Assembly (NCBI GenBank): GCA_001683735.1
Contig: LUGG01000002.1
Span: 1,426,001-1,490,000, forward strand
Source of the DNA: Grifola frondosa
Taxonomy: Eukaryota > Basidiomycota > Agaricomycetes > Polyporales > Grifolaceae
Direction of reading: 5' to 3'
Length of the DNA stretch: 64,000 bases
Shown: piece by piece, positions 1 to 12,549 of the stretch
Position numbering within the stretch: position 1 is the stretch's first letter
Layout: each line of letters opens with the position of its first letter
Translations under genes and position numbers: made by a program
Notes under the pieces: model-generated
Told to the model about the DNA's origin: nothing
The model's database searches: none
What the model saw: the letters and a program-made list of their open reading frames with translations, nothing else

Positions 1-2304
1 TCACGCTCCGCAGGAATTCGGAATCGACATCGTCGGAGAAGACAACAAAACTATAATTCACCACAAGGTCGCAGCGCGGGTATTATGCGTTTTTACTGAA
101 CTTGACGCGCAGGCCGCTCAGCGCGCAGAGACGCAGAATCCGAGATTGAATGCTGTTGCTAACCAGAACGGTCCAGGAAATAATGCCTTCAACTTCAATC
201 AGGCCGTTACCAACGGCGCGGGGAGCTCTCAGCGGAGGCCAACGGCTCAGCCGCAGGGTTTGATAGATATGGGTGACAGAGGGGGGAACATGCGTGCGCC
301 GGGGAAAAGCGGACTGACCTTTGACCATATATTGAGCAGGCTGCAGGGAGAGCTGCAGAAGAGTCGGGAAACGGGTGCGGAGCTGAGCTCGTTGACGGGT
401 GCGATGAATGACATTCACGAAACGCTCGGTGGAAACTTAGTACGTAAACAATGATTATTACTGACACAATTCATTAACTAGCAGCTTAAGCCTCCCACCA
501 TCCCTCCATATCCCCCATCGCTTCCACCTGTCATGCCACTTCAAAGTTCGAATGCCGCGGAGTCGAGTCAGCAGCAGCAGCAGCAGCATGATCAGCAGCA
601 ACCCGCGGCGGAATCTACATCCGCTTTAAGCGAGCTGCAGACTCAATTGCATGAGACTCAACAATCACTTGCAAACCACGTCGAGAAGGTCCGGTCGCTA
701 GAGGGTATACTCGCAGAACACGAGGCAATGAAGCGCGAGGTGAACTCGTTGCGCGATATGATGGAAGAGCGGCGGCGGGAGATGGAAATGCTCCGCATTA
801 GCTCTTCGCACGGACGGGCGCCACAACACCATGGAGATGACGAGTTTGCGTCGGATGACGACGACACGCGGAGTATTGCCACCGTCGTCGCGCATGAGCT
901 GGAGAGGGTTGATGAAGAAGACGAGGATCAGCTTGCTGCTGATGAGGAAGAGGAGCGACGTCAGAGACGGGATGAGCTTGGGCGACCACGAACACCTGAA
1001 CCAACAGGTATGGGCCTGACAGAGGACGACGACGAGCAGGAGCATGAACGCCCCCGCTTTCTGAACCCGCAGGCCGAGTCGATATCGGAACTGCGGTCTC
1101 GCTCACCGTCGCCGCCTGCCGTCGCTCAAGCGCCGTCTCCAGCTCCAGCTCCAGCTCCTCCCGCCGCTGTTCCCGACGAACTTGTCGAGCGTCTGGAGAC
1201 TCTTGCGAAGCAACTTGAATCTGCTTGGGAATTGTCGTCCCGATCATTAGAGGCTCAGCATACAACTGCACAGTCGACGATCTCCGTTCTGGAGGCGAAG
1301 GTTGCTTCACTGGAAACCCTGGTACAGGCTACACAGACACAAGTGCAAGCGCAGGAGCAGACAACGCAGCAACTAGTCGAGGCTGCCGAAGCTGCTCGTG
1401 CGATCGTTGATGAACAGCCCACAGCATTAGCCGCGGCAGCGGAGGAAGAGCGGGCGCGCGAGCGCGAATCGCTGACCGAGATGCTTAATGAGTGGAAGAA
1501 GAACGTGGAAGGACGATGGAGCAATGTCGAGGAGCAGTGGACTGATGAGCGGGAGCGACTGAAACGGGCGAAAGAAGAGTGGGAAGGCCGGATGCGATCC
1601 GTGGAGGAGAGTGTGGTCAGTGCCGTGTCCAAAGTCGAGTCGGGGCTTGTGTCCCTTGCTGCATTCCAGGCGCAGCAGCAGCGGCCACAACTAAATGGCT
1701 CGGCGAAGTTGAACGGAAGCGGGGGGCTTGTTACACCTCCGAGCCCAAGAAGTCTCTCGGCGGAGTCGACGAGATCACGGCAACGGAAAAAGCGAGTGAA
1801 CTCATCGAGGGGCCGCACGCGTTCACGATCGCTGTCGTTGGGACCAGAGGAGGGCGCGCATGAGACGTCTTCCATGTCGTCGGCATCAAGGGATCATGAT
1901 GGCAGTGACTCGTCGTTTTCGAGTGCAGGGGCTCGTCGCCGTGGGCCGTGGGCGACCGATGATTCGAGTGCGAGCGACTCCGACAGCCATCACGCGATTG
2001 CGATCGTGAATGGTAAGGATGCGCGAGGGAGCGATTCAATGCCATTCCCGATAACTCCGGAGTCTTCAGTGCTACACGCACCATTGTCAATCGTGAGGCG
2101 GCGACGTCAGAGGCTCGAACGCAGGGCCCGCCGAAGGATCTCGTGGGTCAACTCTTACCTCCTGACGGATTCGCTGGCTCATCATCGCTCTTGCTGCGCC
2201 AACAGTCTCATTTCTACAACTTGTCGACCGCTGTTGGGGTTTTGGTATTGAGTGTCGCTGCTGCTGCGGTAGCTTGGCGAGTGAAGCCAGACACGGGGGT
2301 GTAG
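1..2304 (+). CDS. Coiled-coil, probably tail-anchored protein (5' partial)
   Basis: The reading frame is already open at the window start, so the true start lies outside. An intron at 440-484 (GTACGT...GCAG) joins the first part to a long exon reading LKPPTIPPYPPSLPPV. The middle is Gln/Glu-rich with a polyQ run and two predicted coiled-coil stretches (about 620-830 and 1190-1700), separated by acidic and Pro-rich linkers. Ser/Arg-rich low complexity follows. The last codons switch frame; an intron at about 2013-2110 (GTAAGG...CAG) would join them. The tail has one hydrophobic helix (VGVLVLSVAAAAVAW) and ends a few residues later, as in tail-anchored proteins. Another small intron near 80-121 is possible. 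I do not recognise the family; a role as an organelle tether or scaffold is only inference. Confidence 0.6.
569..586 (+). repeat. CAG microsatellite encoding polyQ
   Basis: Six in-frame CAG codons, followed by further CAG/CAA codons after a His-Asp interruption, inside the coiled-coil gene. Likely length-polymorphic. Confidence 0.9.
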
Positions 2305-3203
2305 CCTTCGGAGAATGGCAAGAAAAGTGGTGCATCTATCGCAGGATATCCGTGTTATCACGTTCGTTTCCTTTGCCTGGTTCTGTTGCGCTTTTTCTTT
2401 TTCGTTGATCGACCTCATCCTTTTTCTCTCCATGCCTTCTCTTGTCGATATCATTGTCGCCGGATTGTTTCGTACCGTATCATTGTTTTGTTGCCTGTGG
2501 GCAGCTCATCGCTCGTTGTGTCCTATTTCGCACGTATGTACTGTTCCCTCTCCCTCTATGTTCTTACCCCGTCTTAGCTATTTAACGACCCTAATGACCA
2601 TACCATATGCAGAGTATTCTTTTGGAATGTGGAGAGCAATCAGAACAGGGATGGAATCCTCACTAGCACTCTGTCTAGCTTTGCAATCTTTCCTTTAATA
2701 TTGTGGTGCTGACTGGCTTACCGTGGAGCACTGCCCTCAATCTACCACATAAACTACCAAGCTTACCGGACAGCGATACATCCCGTTGAGACATGCGTAT
2801 TGCGTACTTTATCGACGCTGTGGCAAAGCGAAGTTCTGCTCGTGACAACTCTTTGACGTTGACCGGCTGCCGATCGCGACTCACAAGTCGTAGTTGATAT
2901 TACCTGTACCCGACTGGTTTCTTGGTATTGACAAGACTGGGTGATATTAATGTTTCTCTCGGATCGGCAGCATCTCGCCGTTTCTAGGTGGAATAGTGGA
3001 GGAGTTATAAATCGATTTTGGTAAAGGATGGATAGGTAGAGAGTCGAGACGAAGAGAGATCGTACTCCGGTTCAGATGGAAAGATACAAAAGAGGAGAGT
3101 CCGATGTAAACTGCCGCAAGTCAGGCGATGATCCGTACGCGTCATAAATCCGTACTGGAAAGTGATTTAGTTAGGCAATGTGTCACTGTCTCTGATGTGT
3201 TAC
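2305..3203. other. Intergenic, no gene seen
   Basis: Pyrimidine-rich sequence just after the first gene is its probable 3' UTR. The rest has only short ORFs with no family signature. It lies between two gene 3' ends (convergent). Confidence 0.5.
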
Positions 3204-4742
3204 TCACGAACGGTCTAAATTGAGTAACTGCTCCTCAATAACAAGACCTTCTTCTTGGGTAAGCCTTTGCACTCGAGGAGATTCTTCCAGAAACGGACCA
3301 CGAGATACGACTCGAAACCAAGTGGTCGTATATTCGTCTGTCCCACCCGTCAGATCGAGCCCGGCATATTGAAGAGATGGAATTATAATCGCGATGGATT
3401 CTGCCAATTTTTGCAAGCGTGGCGGGTCGAGTGGACAATATTTGCGAGGACCTGAGGTTGCGAAGGGAGCGTCAACGCAGAAACAGATTCCAAGAAGTGG
3501 TTGTTTCGCAAATAAAGCAATCGACGTTATCTGGACCATTCATGAGAAATGCGACCAGTGAATAAATATCGTGATACGCACTATCCATGCCTCTATTTCG
3601 TATCCGTACGAATTGATGACATGCCGCTTCACGACGACTTGAAGGTACCTCACGCCGGAAAGCGCGTCGCATATTTGCCCAATTTCCCTCCTGTACAATG
3701 GCAAAAAGAACGTCAAGACTACAGGGGAAGTTCGCTTTATCAAAGAGGCCACCTGCGCGAGCGCATCCGGAGCCCCCTCCCACGACAATAACGGGCGCAT
3801 CAAACCCGAACGAAAGCACAGTCGGCGCACCGTGAAGGACAAAGGTACGAAGGAGTCGAGCTCAACATGATCAAGGTTGGACCAACATGCGGACTGTTGC
3901 ATGTCCTCCAAGAGATTGCAATTGAAGTAAACGAAGCGCAAGCTGGGAAATGCGCGCACAAGTGTAGACATGGATAGCCTCTGCGTCGAACCAGATAAAG
4001 TCAAACTGTGCACAAGTGGCCATCTTGCATCAGCGTCGTAGGACTCCAACATCTCTGCACAGCCGGACAGCCTCAAAACCTGCAAAGACGGCATGAAGTT
4101 TCGCAAATATGCCTCGTCGTACGGCGTATCCTGTCCTTCCGTGAGAAGTTCAAGCTTCTGAGGACGACTTGCCATGCGCTGCAACAAGTCAAGCGAATTT
4201 TGACCAAAATAGTACAAATCGATGATTTCCAGACTGGTGAGCGCTGCGAGTGCGTCCAAGATACATGGAAAAGTTGCGAAAATGAATTCTGGATACTCGA
4301 TGCGTATTTTCTTGAGCCGAGTTGCATGGCATAAGACCTTGGCGAAGTCGGCTCCACAAAAGTAGTCCGATGAGTTCATGGAGGAATAACCGACCCAGAA
4401 GGATTCAAACCCAATCTCCGGGTCGGTGGAGAATGATTGTAGGAATGCACTGGGACTGAGCACCAGCTCCTTCAAACAGGGTGCGCGATGCTCGACATCG
4501 GCAAGCATGAAATTGCAGAAAAGACGGGCGCGGGCGAGTCCGCTGGGCTTGAATCGGTCATGGATCGCCCTCCAGGCTACGGGATATGATGGAAAGGGGT
4601 TCAGAGCCACCGATGAGAGAAATCGCGGCATGGTAATGGCATAGCTATCGCGACAAGTCATCCCAAGGTTCTTGGCGTCTTTGGGAGAGATGAGCGACAG
4701 AATATATATGAGAACATCTTCGTTGAGGGACAGAAAGTTCAT
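3204..4742 (-). CDS. F-box-like protein, cluster copy 1
   Basis: Two exons: 4742-3582 and 3530-3204, with an intron at 3531-3581 (GTGCGT...TCCAG), giving about 495 aa. The N-terminus fits a degenerate F-box (LSLNEDVLIYILSLISPKDA, then TCRDSYAITMPRFLSSV). Irregular leucine-rich segments follow (DALAALTSLEIIDLYY, LQVLRLSGCAEMLE, LVRAFPSLRFVYF). The C-terminal exon holds the family block QPLLGICFC...IPSLQYAGLDL. The ATG at 4742 was chosen because paralogues start at the equivalent residue; an upstream in-frame ATG at 4778 exists. F-box proteins bind Skp1 and present substrates to SCF ubiquitin ligases; the substrate is unknown. Copies 2-4 are at 8.1, 13.1 and 16.9 kb; copy 3 is the closest relative. 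The frame is intact. Confidence 0.82.
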
Positions 4743-5148
4743 GATTGATGAGGCGGTTGGCAGTACAATCTGGAACACATCTCATTCGTTAAAATTTTCC
4801 TTCTTCAAAGGTCTCAAGAAAGTAACAAACCTATCGTCTACACCCTGCGAACTTCAAGAGCGTCGACACGTCGGCTCAGGGCCTCCCAAATGATGGGACT
4901 CAGCAAAACCAGATCAGACCAGTCACCAGAGCTAAGAATGTCGCGCCACACCGCCACGTGCTTTTCCAACGTGAGGTGGCAGAAGACGTGTGGCCGCCAC
5001 CTATACACCTTTACTTCAACTGCCATTCTGTTTGTTAGATGTGGCGAGGGTGTACCAGTTCCATTTCATTTGGTATGTTCCGTGCTTTGATTTCAACTAT
5101 GATCTCTGACCTCAACAACCTGTCGTATAGATCACGCAGCTTCCGGAC

Positions 5149-6396
5149 ATGTCTTCAACAACATTCCCAGTCGAGGTATTCGAACACATCATTGATGCAG
5201 TGGCAGAGCAAGACGCAGCTTGTGTTGACAAGGATGACGAAGACGAAAACCTCCTTGAAATAAAACGGACGTTGTGCGCCTGCGCCTCAACCAGCTGAAT
5301 CATGGCTCACGAGGAGTCGATATCACCTAAGTGTTTCTTGGCCACATAGACCAGAAGAGGCGAGCGCCTTCACCCAGTTCACTGCATCTTAGCGAATTAG
5401 TCGAGGAGTTGTCTATCAACTTCAATAAATGGTACATACGCGGAGAGCCGATGCGGACATTGCTGGCCACTCTAGTAGGGAGGCTCAAGAGCTTGAAAAA
5501 TCTCATTCTTCGCAAGATTCTATAGCCTCCGCCTCTCTTCCCCTCCATTTTGAATGTGCTCTGGCAATTCTGTTCTGTAACGAAACACACTTTCAACAAC
5601 GCCAATTTCTGGGATTTGAAGGTTATCACTCGCTTCATACGGGCTTTCTCCAATCTCTCCGACTTTGTGTTATCACTGTTTCTGGAATGATGATATTGAA
5701 GTGACCGGTTTTCGCTTGATAGATGTTCGCGGTCAGGAATCAAGACTAACTTCTGCATGTGTAAGTAACACCATACACTCGAACACATTATCCCAGCCAC
5801 TCAGTATATTTCCCAAGCTTTACTTTCCTACTTTCCTATTTGGCACTTCAGTCGTTGAATTAGTCATTGCTCTTCACCTGTCTGACTATGGACGGCTAGC
5901 GTCCTTGACAGGTGAGCAAAATGACTTTCTTTTCCAGTCCCCTCAAAGTCATCCAGGATTTGTTCAATGCATTCCTCGCTTCACCAACCTACAGGCTCTA
6001 ACTGTTTTCATCCCAAGATTTGATGATGCCTGGGTGCAGACGTTGCTCGCCCAAATATCGGCGCCTCGCCTATCCTCTTTGGTGATTGTGCACAAATTTG
6101 CGTGAGCAAGCTTCGAATTCCAAGACGCAGGTCTCGATATTAATACTCGCGCGGCCAAATTTCTCCAATCTCGAGCATCGACATATCAAGCATAACGACA
6201 ATGTCGATAATTGCCAAGATTGGTGGATCACGGAGGTTTCTGCTCGTCTTCCGCAATGCCACGCACGGGGGATTTTGTGCATTGAAGTCGGCTGTCGTAA
6301 GTTCCGCAGTTATAGGTTTAACAATATTCAATTTGCATTCTTTCAGGTGCCGATGAAAGGTTCAATCTATGGCCAGAAAATTGGCCTTTTCGATGA
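5149..6396 (+). pseudogene. F-box gene relic of a different subfamily
   Basis: The ATG at 5149 opens an F-box-like start (TTFPVEVFEHIIDAV...TLCACAS) that meets TGA at about 5298. In the next frame the expected continuation WLTRSRYHL appears at once. Further pieces follow in shifting frames: LSELVEELSINFNKWYIRGE (about 5388-5450), FTNLQALTVFIPRFDDAWVQ (about 5978-6037), and a last piece FNLWPENWPF ending at 6396. This is the usual order for agaricomycete F-box genes with internal leucine-rich segments. At least one stop and two or more frame changes interrupt it. Some may be assembly errors (see findings), but the density here is higher than in neighbouring genes, so decay is likely. Confidence 0.55.
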
Positions 6397-8144
6397 AGCT
6401 GATCACATTCCATATCATGCGTTAGTAGACGAAGCGAAGGCATGGTCTATTGGTGCCGATGGGAAGGCACAGAAGGTTAACCTTCTTGCTGATTCCCCGT
6501 TTGCGACACAAGTCTAGTTTCGTTATACACCTCCATATCACCGTTTAATCCCTTCCGAAAGTTTCATGCAATATTATTCTATAGCATGATTCCACCTTAA
6601 TTACGACTTTGAAGGGATATCTTCTCATTCGCTTCATGTCGTCCGTTCTCAATATGTACTGCCTTGTCGTTAGAACTTTGACTGGCCGGCTTTTTGAGAA
6701 TCAGATGAGAGTCCTTGTCCAGCACTGCAAACACAAAACTAAATTCTTTCCGCACCTACGAGTGTACGCTGTACCAAGCATCCTTTCCTTGCGGTCTTCA
6801 TCGTCGATGCTCCCCATATTTATGACCCCGCGCGTTGGAATTACTGATACTTGTTATAGACAACCTCTTGTCATGCTGGCCTTTCGTTTGACCAGTGCAA
6901 TCCGGTGAGCCTCGCGACGCATAAGTCCAAAGTTTTCTCCACAAATTTGAAGAAACATTCATGATTACCACAGGCGGCCCTCTCCCGCACTAGCCTGGGG
7001 CCTTCCTACCTCCGCGACCGGCCTCCAGATATTAACCACCGTCTCGCACAAATATCACTCTTCCACGTATCAGCGCCGCCCATGCCGGCTCAATCTGACC
7101 ACCATCACCCTGTGGTCCAAAAGCTTCTCACATCAGCGAAACGAGGCAGTAGGCCCCAAGCTTCCTGTTGTGGCAGAACTATGCCTCTGGCACTTACGCA
7201 CCCGTGACCCAAGGTTCACCAGTCTCGAGGGCCCACCCTGTTTATTTAGGTATCTAGCCCCGATTTTGGCCCTGATAACGAAAACGGGGGTTGTTGGACC
7301 ACAGTTCGGTTCCCACTGACACGAGGCCGAATCCAGGGAAAGATAGATATCGGTTGACTGCCTGCGGATCTGTCAACAAGTGGGGTAGGCTGGAAGCATG
7401 TTCCGAGCTCGTTGCGAACAACGATGCACTTCTCACCATGTCTAGGGTCCGTGAACTCTCTTCCCCCGAGCCTGGGTAGATGATATGACCACTATTCGTC
7501 ACCCGCTCCCGCAGGATCGCCGCACGTAGTGTCCATCTATCTCGAACAGTAAAGCCCAAAGTTGCTACGCGATGATCAACCCGAATTATCTACGCGATTA
7601 ACGGCAGCAGACTCAATTTGGCCAGCACAGCCGCACCAGCCCACGCTCGACCGACGCCTAGCCCGGTGTGCGCGCACTACCAAACATAGACGTGGACCCA
7701 CTGACGCCAACAGGCGTACACCATGCCTCATCACGGCGAGAAGCACCAAGATGCAATCGACGATATATATGGTACACTAAGCGCAAGCCGTGTAAAATAT
7801 ACAGGGAGCAATAAAGAGAAAAACCAATCGTACGTACACTCGACGCGGACACCGAACGAAAAATGCGACTCATACGGACACGGACCGAGAGAAAGAAAGA
7901 AACGGGTGTTACTACATAACAACATAGTACTGCTCAATTTATAGTGGCGAGCACGGCACGGCGTGAAGAGCGGGGAGACGACTCGAGGGTCCAAGAAATG
8001 GCAGGTGATACAACAGTAAGCGAAATATATCGGCGGGGAGGTGAGCGTATACGCCGACGGTGGATGAAGCAAGAAAGTATTCGTAAATGAGTTGTATGAG
8101 TTTTATCCTTCAGCGACGGCGCATGCGGGCAGGCCGGACGCGGC
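6397..8144. other. Gene-poor interval
   Basis: No supported gene. A 101-codon minus-strand ORF (7559-7254) has no recognisable motif. The stretch 7560-8140 is the downstream flank of F-box copy 2. Confidence 0.45.
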
Positions 8145-9691
8145 CTAGCGCGGCATCTGTAGTAGCTGGGCACGCACCCGCTTCCCCTCCGCTACCGAAA
8201 GCCTTTCGAGCGGCGGCGCGCTCCCTGCCTGACAGGGCTGGACGCGATACCAATAGCGGTCGGGCGAGTTCGGCACGCTGACGCCTAGGAACCTCAGCGT
8301 GGGGATTTGCGCGATGAGGCTCCGTGCAAACTTCAGAAGCCGCTGCTGCTGCGCCTCGGACGGTCTGAGGGAGCTGACGAGGCTGCTATAGGACAAATAG
8401 ATGCCGATGAGTGGTGCCGAATTGAAAACGGGCATGTTAGTCTCCTGCCGCGATTGGGTTAGTAAGGGCATCGTAGTAGAGGAAGGGACTGCGCACCATC
8501 CACGTAATCCATTGGTCATGCAGTGGATGACTGACCACAAGTTCAAGGTATTTGAGCTTCGGAGCAGACGCCGCGATGCGTTCTAATGTCGTCTTGGGTG
8601 TTCCGGCCATCACCGTGCACGACAACACCGCCGGACTCGTTCTCTCGAGCAGCAGCAGAGTTTTGAGATCGACGGAAGTCTGCATCGACCCATGGGACCC
8701 AATGGTGTAGCACAATTGGAGGCGGCGCACGGGGCAGGGGAACGTCGGCAGCGGCGCGCTAGCCTCAAGACAGTCGATCTCTGGCCAGACGACAGCCGGC
8801 CCTGTTTCCGCCGCCACAGAGAACTCGTGGTCGAACGCGAGGCGGCGAAGGTTTGGGAATGCACGTGCGAGCTGTGAAAAACGGGCGATACGCCCGCCAA
8901 TGCGGAGCGCGGTGAGGTGGGGCCAGACGTAGCCGTCGATAACGCTCTCGAGGAGACAGCCGCACTCGGACAGCTTGAGAGACTGGAGAGACTCTGCGAA
9001 CGGGCCGAAAGGGGTGACATCGCCCGGGTGACGCGGGCCATCTTTCCACATGCCACACTCGATGCGTGCGGGGGTGCTGGCAAACCGCTCGAGCATTTCG
9101 AGGGTGGAGCAGCCGATATAGTAAAACGAGATCTCACGGAGAGATGGCAGTGCGGCAAGCGCGTCGCCAATGGTGGGCTGGGACTTGAGCAGCAGCTCGA
9201 GATCTCGGATGAAGATGACTCGCAGATTGGACGCCTGCCTGAGGAGCTCGGCGAGGATTGGTGCGCACGAGAAATCAGACTTCCAGCCCTCCCGCCCGCC
9301 TACCCTCAACGCGCTTGCGAACGCTCCCTCGTGCATCTCGAGGACCTTGAGATAACGCATCCGATCGTGGGGTTCCGCCAGCATATAGGAACAGAACTGA
9401 GTGACCTGCTCCGGGCCGTTGGAGACTGCGGGGTCAGCACGACCGAGGGAGACCTCTGAGAGGACACGAGGCATGGCGAAATGGTAAGCATCACGGCAGG
9501 TCTTTGCGAGCTGGAGCGAGTCCGTGGGACTACAGAATTCGCTGATGGACTGGAGAACGTCCCTGTTGAGCGACAGAAAGTGGAGGTGTCGGAAGGGGGC
9601 CTTGTACTCTAGACGACGACTCGAGCGTGAGTGCGAATTCTGGCGATGATCTCGTCGTTGGCGGACGAGGACTGGACTCACCGCTGGACAT
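8145..9691 (-). CDS. F-box-like protein, cluster copy 2
   Basis: Three exons: 9691-9682 (only MSS plus one base), 9608-8497 and 8444-8145. The introns are 9609-9681 (GTGAGT...TCTAG) and 8445-8496 (GTGCGC...GGCAG, with ACTAAC branch site). The product is about 473 aa. The F-box-like segment is FLSLNRDVLQSISEFCSPTD followed by TCRDAYHFAMPRVLSEV. Leucine-rich stretches and the C-terminal PLIGIYLSYSSLV...IPTLRFLGVSV block match copies 1, 3 and 4, and the last intron is in the same place. The tiny first exon is not evident in the other copies. The long single frame on the opposite strand is a GC-bias shadow. Likely SCF substrate adaptor of unknown target. Confidence 0.8.
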
Positions 9692-10741
9692 TTTCACCTG
9701 CAACGTGGGGAGAGGCAAGACATAGAAGAGAGAGGAGATGGTGGCGGTGGCCATGAAAGGTCGTCATTGGCCCTGAGACAAGCCTGAAATGTATGCTTTT
9801 GGAATTTACTTCCGCTAGTACGGTGATCGGTGTATCTGCACAATTTATCACTTGTCTTGTTCGACTTGGGATTAATCGACTTGGGAATCAAGATGAATAA
9901 GTACTAGCAGTACTACGGCACAACTCCGCAAATCTCTCTCTTCAGCCATTCGACCAGGCCGAGAGCCCTCCATGCTATTCACAGCGCCTACCTCGTGGAT
10001 TTCGTTCTATCTTGACCATCGCCCCTCCCCCCAAGTTGTCCGGGGTCCCATCACTCACTTATCTCTGCAGGAATATTCGCACAGAATATGTCGCTCTCAC
10101 TCTCAATGTTGCATCAATGCGCCCAGAGTGCGCTGATTGTGTAGGCGCACGACGAGCGGTCAATGCTATCGCGCGACCGCAGTTTTTGGTCAAATGACTG
10201 TTAGTGGCGCGGCAAATGCCGAAATTTAGCTCAAATGGTTTAATGAAATATACAGCGCGAGATATTGCCGTCCAAAAATAGGAAATACTGAACTGCGCCA
10301 CGCTGGACTAAGTTTACTTTGTCCTGATACTCTTTAATTAATTAAAACTGTCAGACGTAGCGGTCCCACATCAATCTGAGCCCGCAGTTCAAAGGCGCTC
10401 AGCGTCGGCGTTGAGGCGTGAGGTTCGAGTGTTCGTGTTCGCTTTCCAGCCTTCTCCCGCTCGGAAGCTGAAGAGTCGTACATGTGCGTATCTGAAAAAA
10501 GCGCCAAGAATCTGATCCAGAAGCGATCCGATTTCTACAAGAATTGCGATCAATCGAACCCCGCATATTCTCCACCGATCAGGTTCGTCACAATACTGTA
10601 CGTCCTGCATATGTTGCGTTGCCTGTTTTTCGATTTGTCCTTATGTTACTGTTATCTAACTCACGTGCATGTTGCCCTGTTGCCCAGCTACTGGGACGCA
10701 CAGTATCGAAGTCGTACCGCAGCGTACGCTCACTCTTGATC
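9692..10741. promoter_or_regulatory. Divergent upstream region between F-box copy 2 and GS-like gene
   Basis: The two genes are transcribed away from each other, so both promoters must lie here. It contains an AT-rich patch (10,325-10,350) and no supported gene. No specific factor site was identified. Confidence 0.5.
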
Positions 10742-12549
10742 ATGTCTCTTAACCTTCAGACAAGCCAGAACGTCGCCTACGGTGTGCTGTACTCGCCCTC
10801 GACCGCCGTCTCAGCTCCATCAATCACCCTGCAGGACCTGCAATCCAAGCATATCAAATACGTCCGCATCCAATGGGTCGATCTCACCAACACGGTCCGT
10901 TTCCGCGTGCTTCCTTTGAACTACTTTCACAAGTTGCTCTCGACCTCTGCTCGACCCGCAATCTGTCTCGCGAAAGTGACTCTTGGCATCGTCGGCCTTT
11001 CAGTAGCCAGAGGGTTTGAGGCAACGGGCGAATATGTCTACGTGCCCGATATGAGTAGCTTCCGCATCTGCCCTTATGCCCCTGGGCATGCGTCAATCAT
11101 GGGCTGGTTTCAAGAAAAGACACCATCTCCGTCTGGCGACCTCTCAGTGAACTTGTGCCCGCGGACCCTCCTGAAGAGAATCGTCAAGTCAGTATTTATC
11201 GCGCTCTATCAACACCTTTACTCAAGTTCTTGTGCAGCGAGGCCCAAGCAAAAGCTGGAGTATCCTTTTTGATCGGCTTCGAATCCGAGTTCATCCTCCT
11301 CAATGCGACTTCCCCTGAACTCTCCTTCGTTAATCACGCTGATTGGTCTTGCTCTGCGAAGACGCGTTCTGGTTCCGTCGAGACGACAGTACTCGAAGAG
11401 ATCGCCGATGTGCTGCTCGCAGCCAATATAGAGCTGCAAATGTACCACGCGGAAGCAGCCCCAGGTCAGGTGAGCCGGATTCTCTCTTCCCATGGTGTGA
11501 TGATGCTTTTTAATATGATACAATATCGGGCGCTTCTCTTCCTACGTGCTATATTTATGATACGACTACCGCTTCGCTCGGATGTCGCATCCCGTTCTTA
11601 GTGGAAGGCATTTGACTATCGCCTCGTCGTTAAGCATGCTGATCAATTCGTCTTACTAGTATGAAGTCGTCACCGGCCCCTCGCACCCCTCGAGGCAGCC
11701 GACGCTCTCGTATTCACCCGCGAGACCATCTACAATGTAGCGAACAAGCACGGCCTCCGCGCGACCTTCGCACCGCGGCTTCACAACGACAACTGTACGT
11801 CCCACGTGCGTTCGAATTATCCTCACAGTCAACGAACCAACTCTCGCCCACACAGGCGGCAGCGCAGCGCACATGCACTTCTCCGTGCACTCCTCCAAGC
11901 CTCCAGGGCCCGCGCGTCCCGACGCGCGCCTCGCACCCACCCTCACGCCAACCGAGCGCTCCTTCCTGCAGTCCCTCATCACGCACCTCCCCGCCGTATG
12001 CGCGCTCACGATGCCCACCGCCGCCTCCTACGCGCGCGTCTTCGACGGCATCTGGTCGGGCGGGACGTACGCGTCGTGGGGCACCGACCAACGCGAGGCG
12101 CCCGTGCGCCTCTGCGGGCCGCCGGGCCACCACCATTTTGAGCTGAAGTGCGTGGACGGCACCGCGACGCCGCATGTGGCGGTCGCGGGCGTCTCGCGGC
12201 GGGGATGCGGGGCGTGCTGGATGGGGCGGAGCTGCGCTTTGGCGATTGTAGGAAGCCGGCGGCGTTGATGGACGAGGCGGAAAGGTGTGCGGTGGGGCTG
12301 GAGAACCCTGGGAGGCTGCCGAAGACGATCGCGGAGGCGAGGATGTTGTTGGAAGTGGACTTGGTGCTGAGGAGTGCACTTGGAGAAGATTTTGTGGAGG
12401 GGTATGTGGCTGTGAACGAGGTGAGTTGGATTGAAGTTCGTCGCCGGACGGTTGCTGATGAGTTGTGGTTGATGTTGAAGGCTTTGGAAGATTTCCTGAA
12501 CGCAAAGACCGATGAGGCTACCGTGGCCCGTCTGGTGACCTATTACTGA
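10742..12549 (+). CDS. Glutamine-synthetase-like protein (FluG GS-domain type), two frameshifts
   Basis: Exons: 10742-11187, 11238-11469, 11660-11794, 11856-12549. The order of motifs fits the GS fold: beta-grasp N-domain (IQWVDLTNTVRFRVLP), metal-binding GFESEFILL, YHAEAAPGQ, GSAAHMHFSV, and QREAPVRLC followed by HHFELKCVDGTA. These enzymes ligate ammonia or an amine to a gamma-glutamyl group with ATP. FluG has an extra amidohydrolase half that is absent here. Two one-base losses break the frame: near 11,680 (EVVTGP/LAPLEAADAL) and near 12,193 (VAVAG/LAAGMRGVLDG). Spliced length plus two bases is 1509, exactly 503 codons, so the gene is otherwise intact. Substrate unknown. Confidence 0.8.

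Noticed and set aside
7254..7559. 101-codon minus-strand ORF in the gene-poor interval
   Set aside because: No motif, paralogue or splice support.
11714..12505. 263-codon minus-strand ORF opposite the GS-like gene
   Set aside because: GC-rich antisense shadow; low-complexity product, while the plus strand carries conserved GS motifs.
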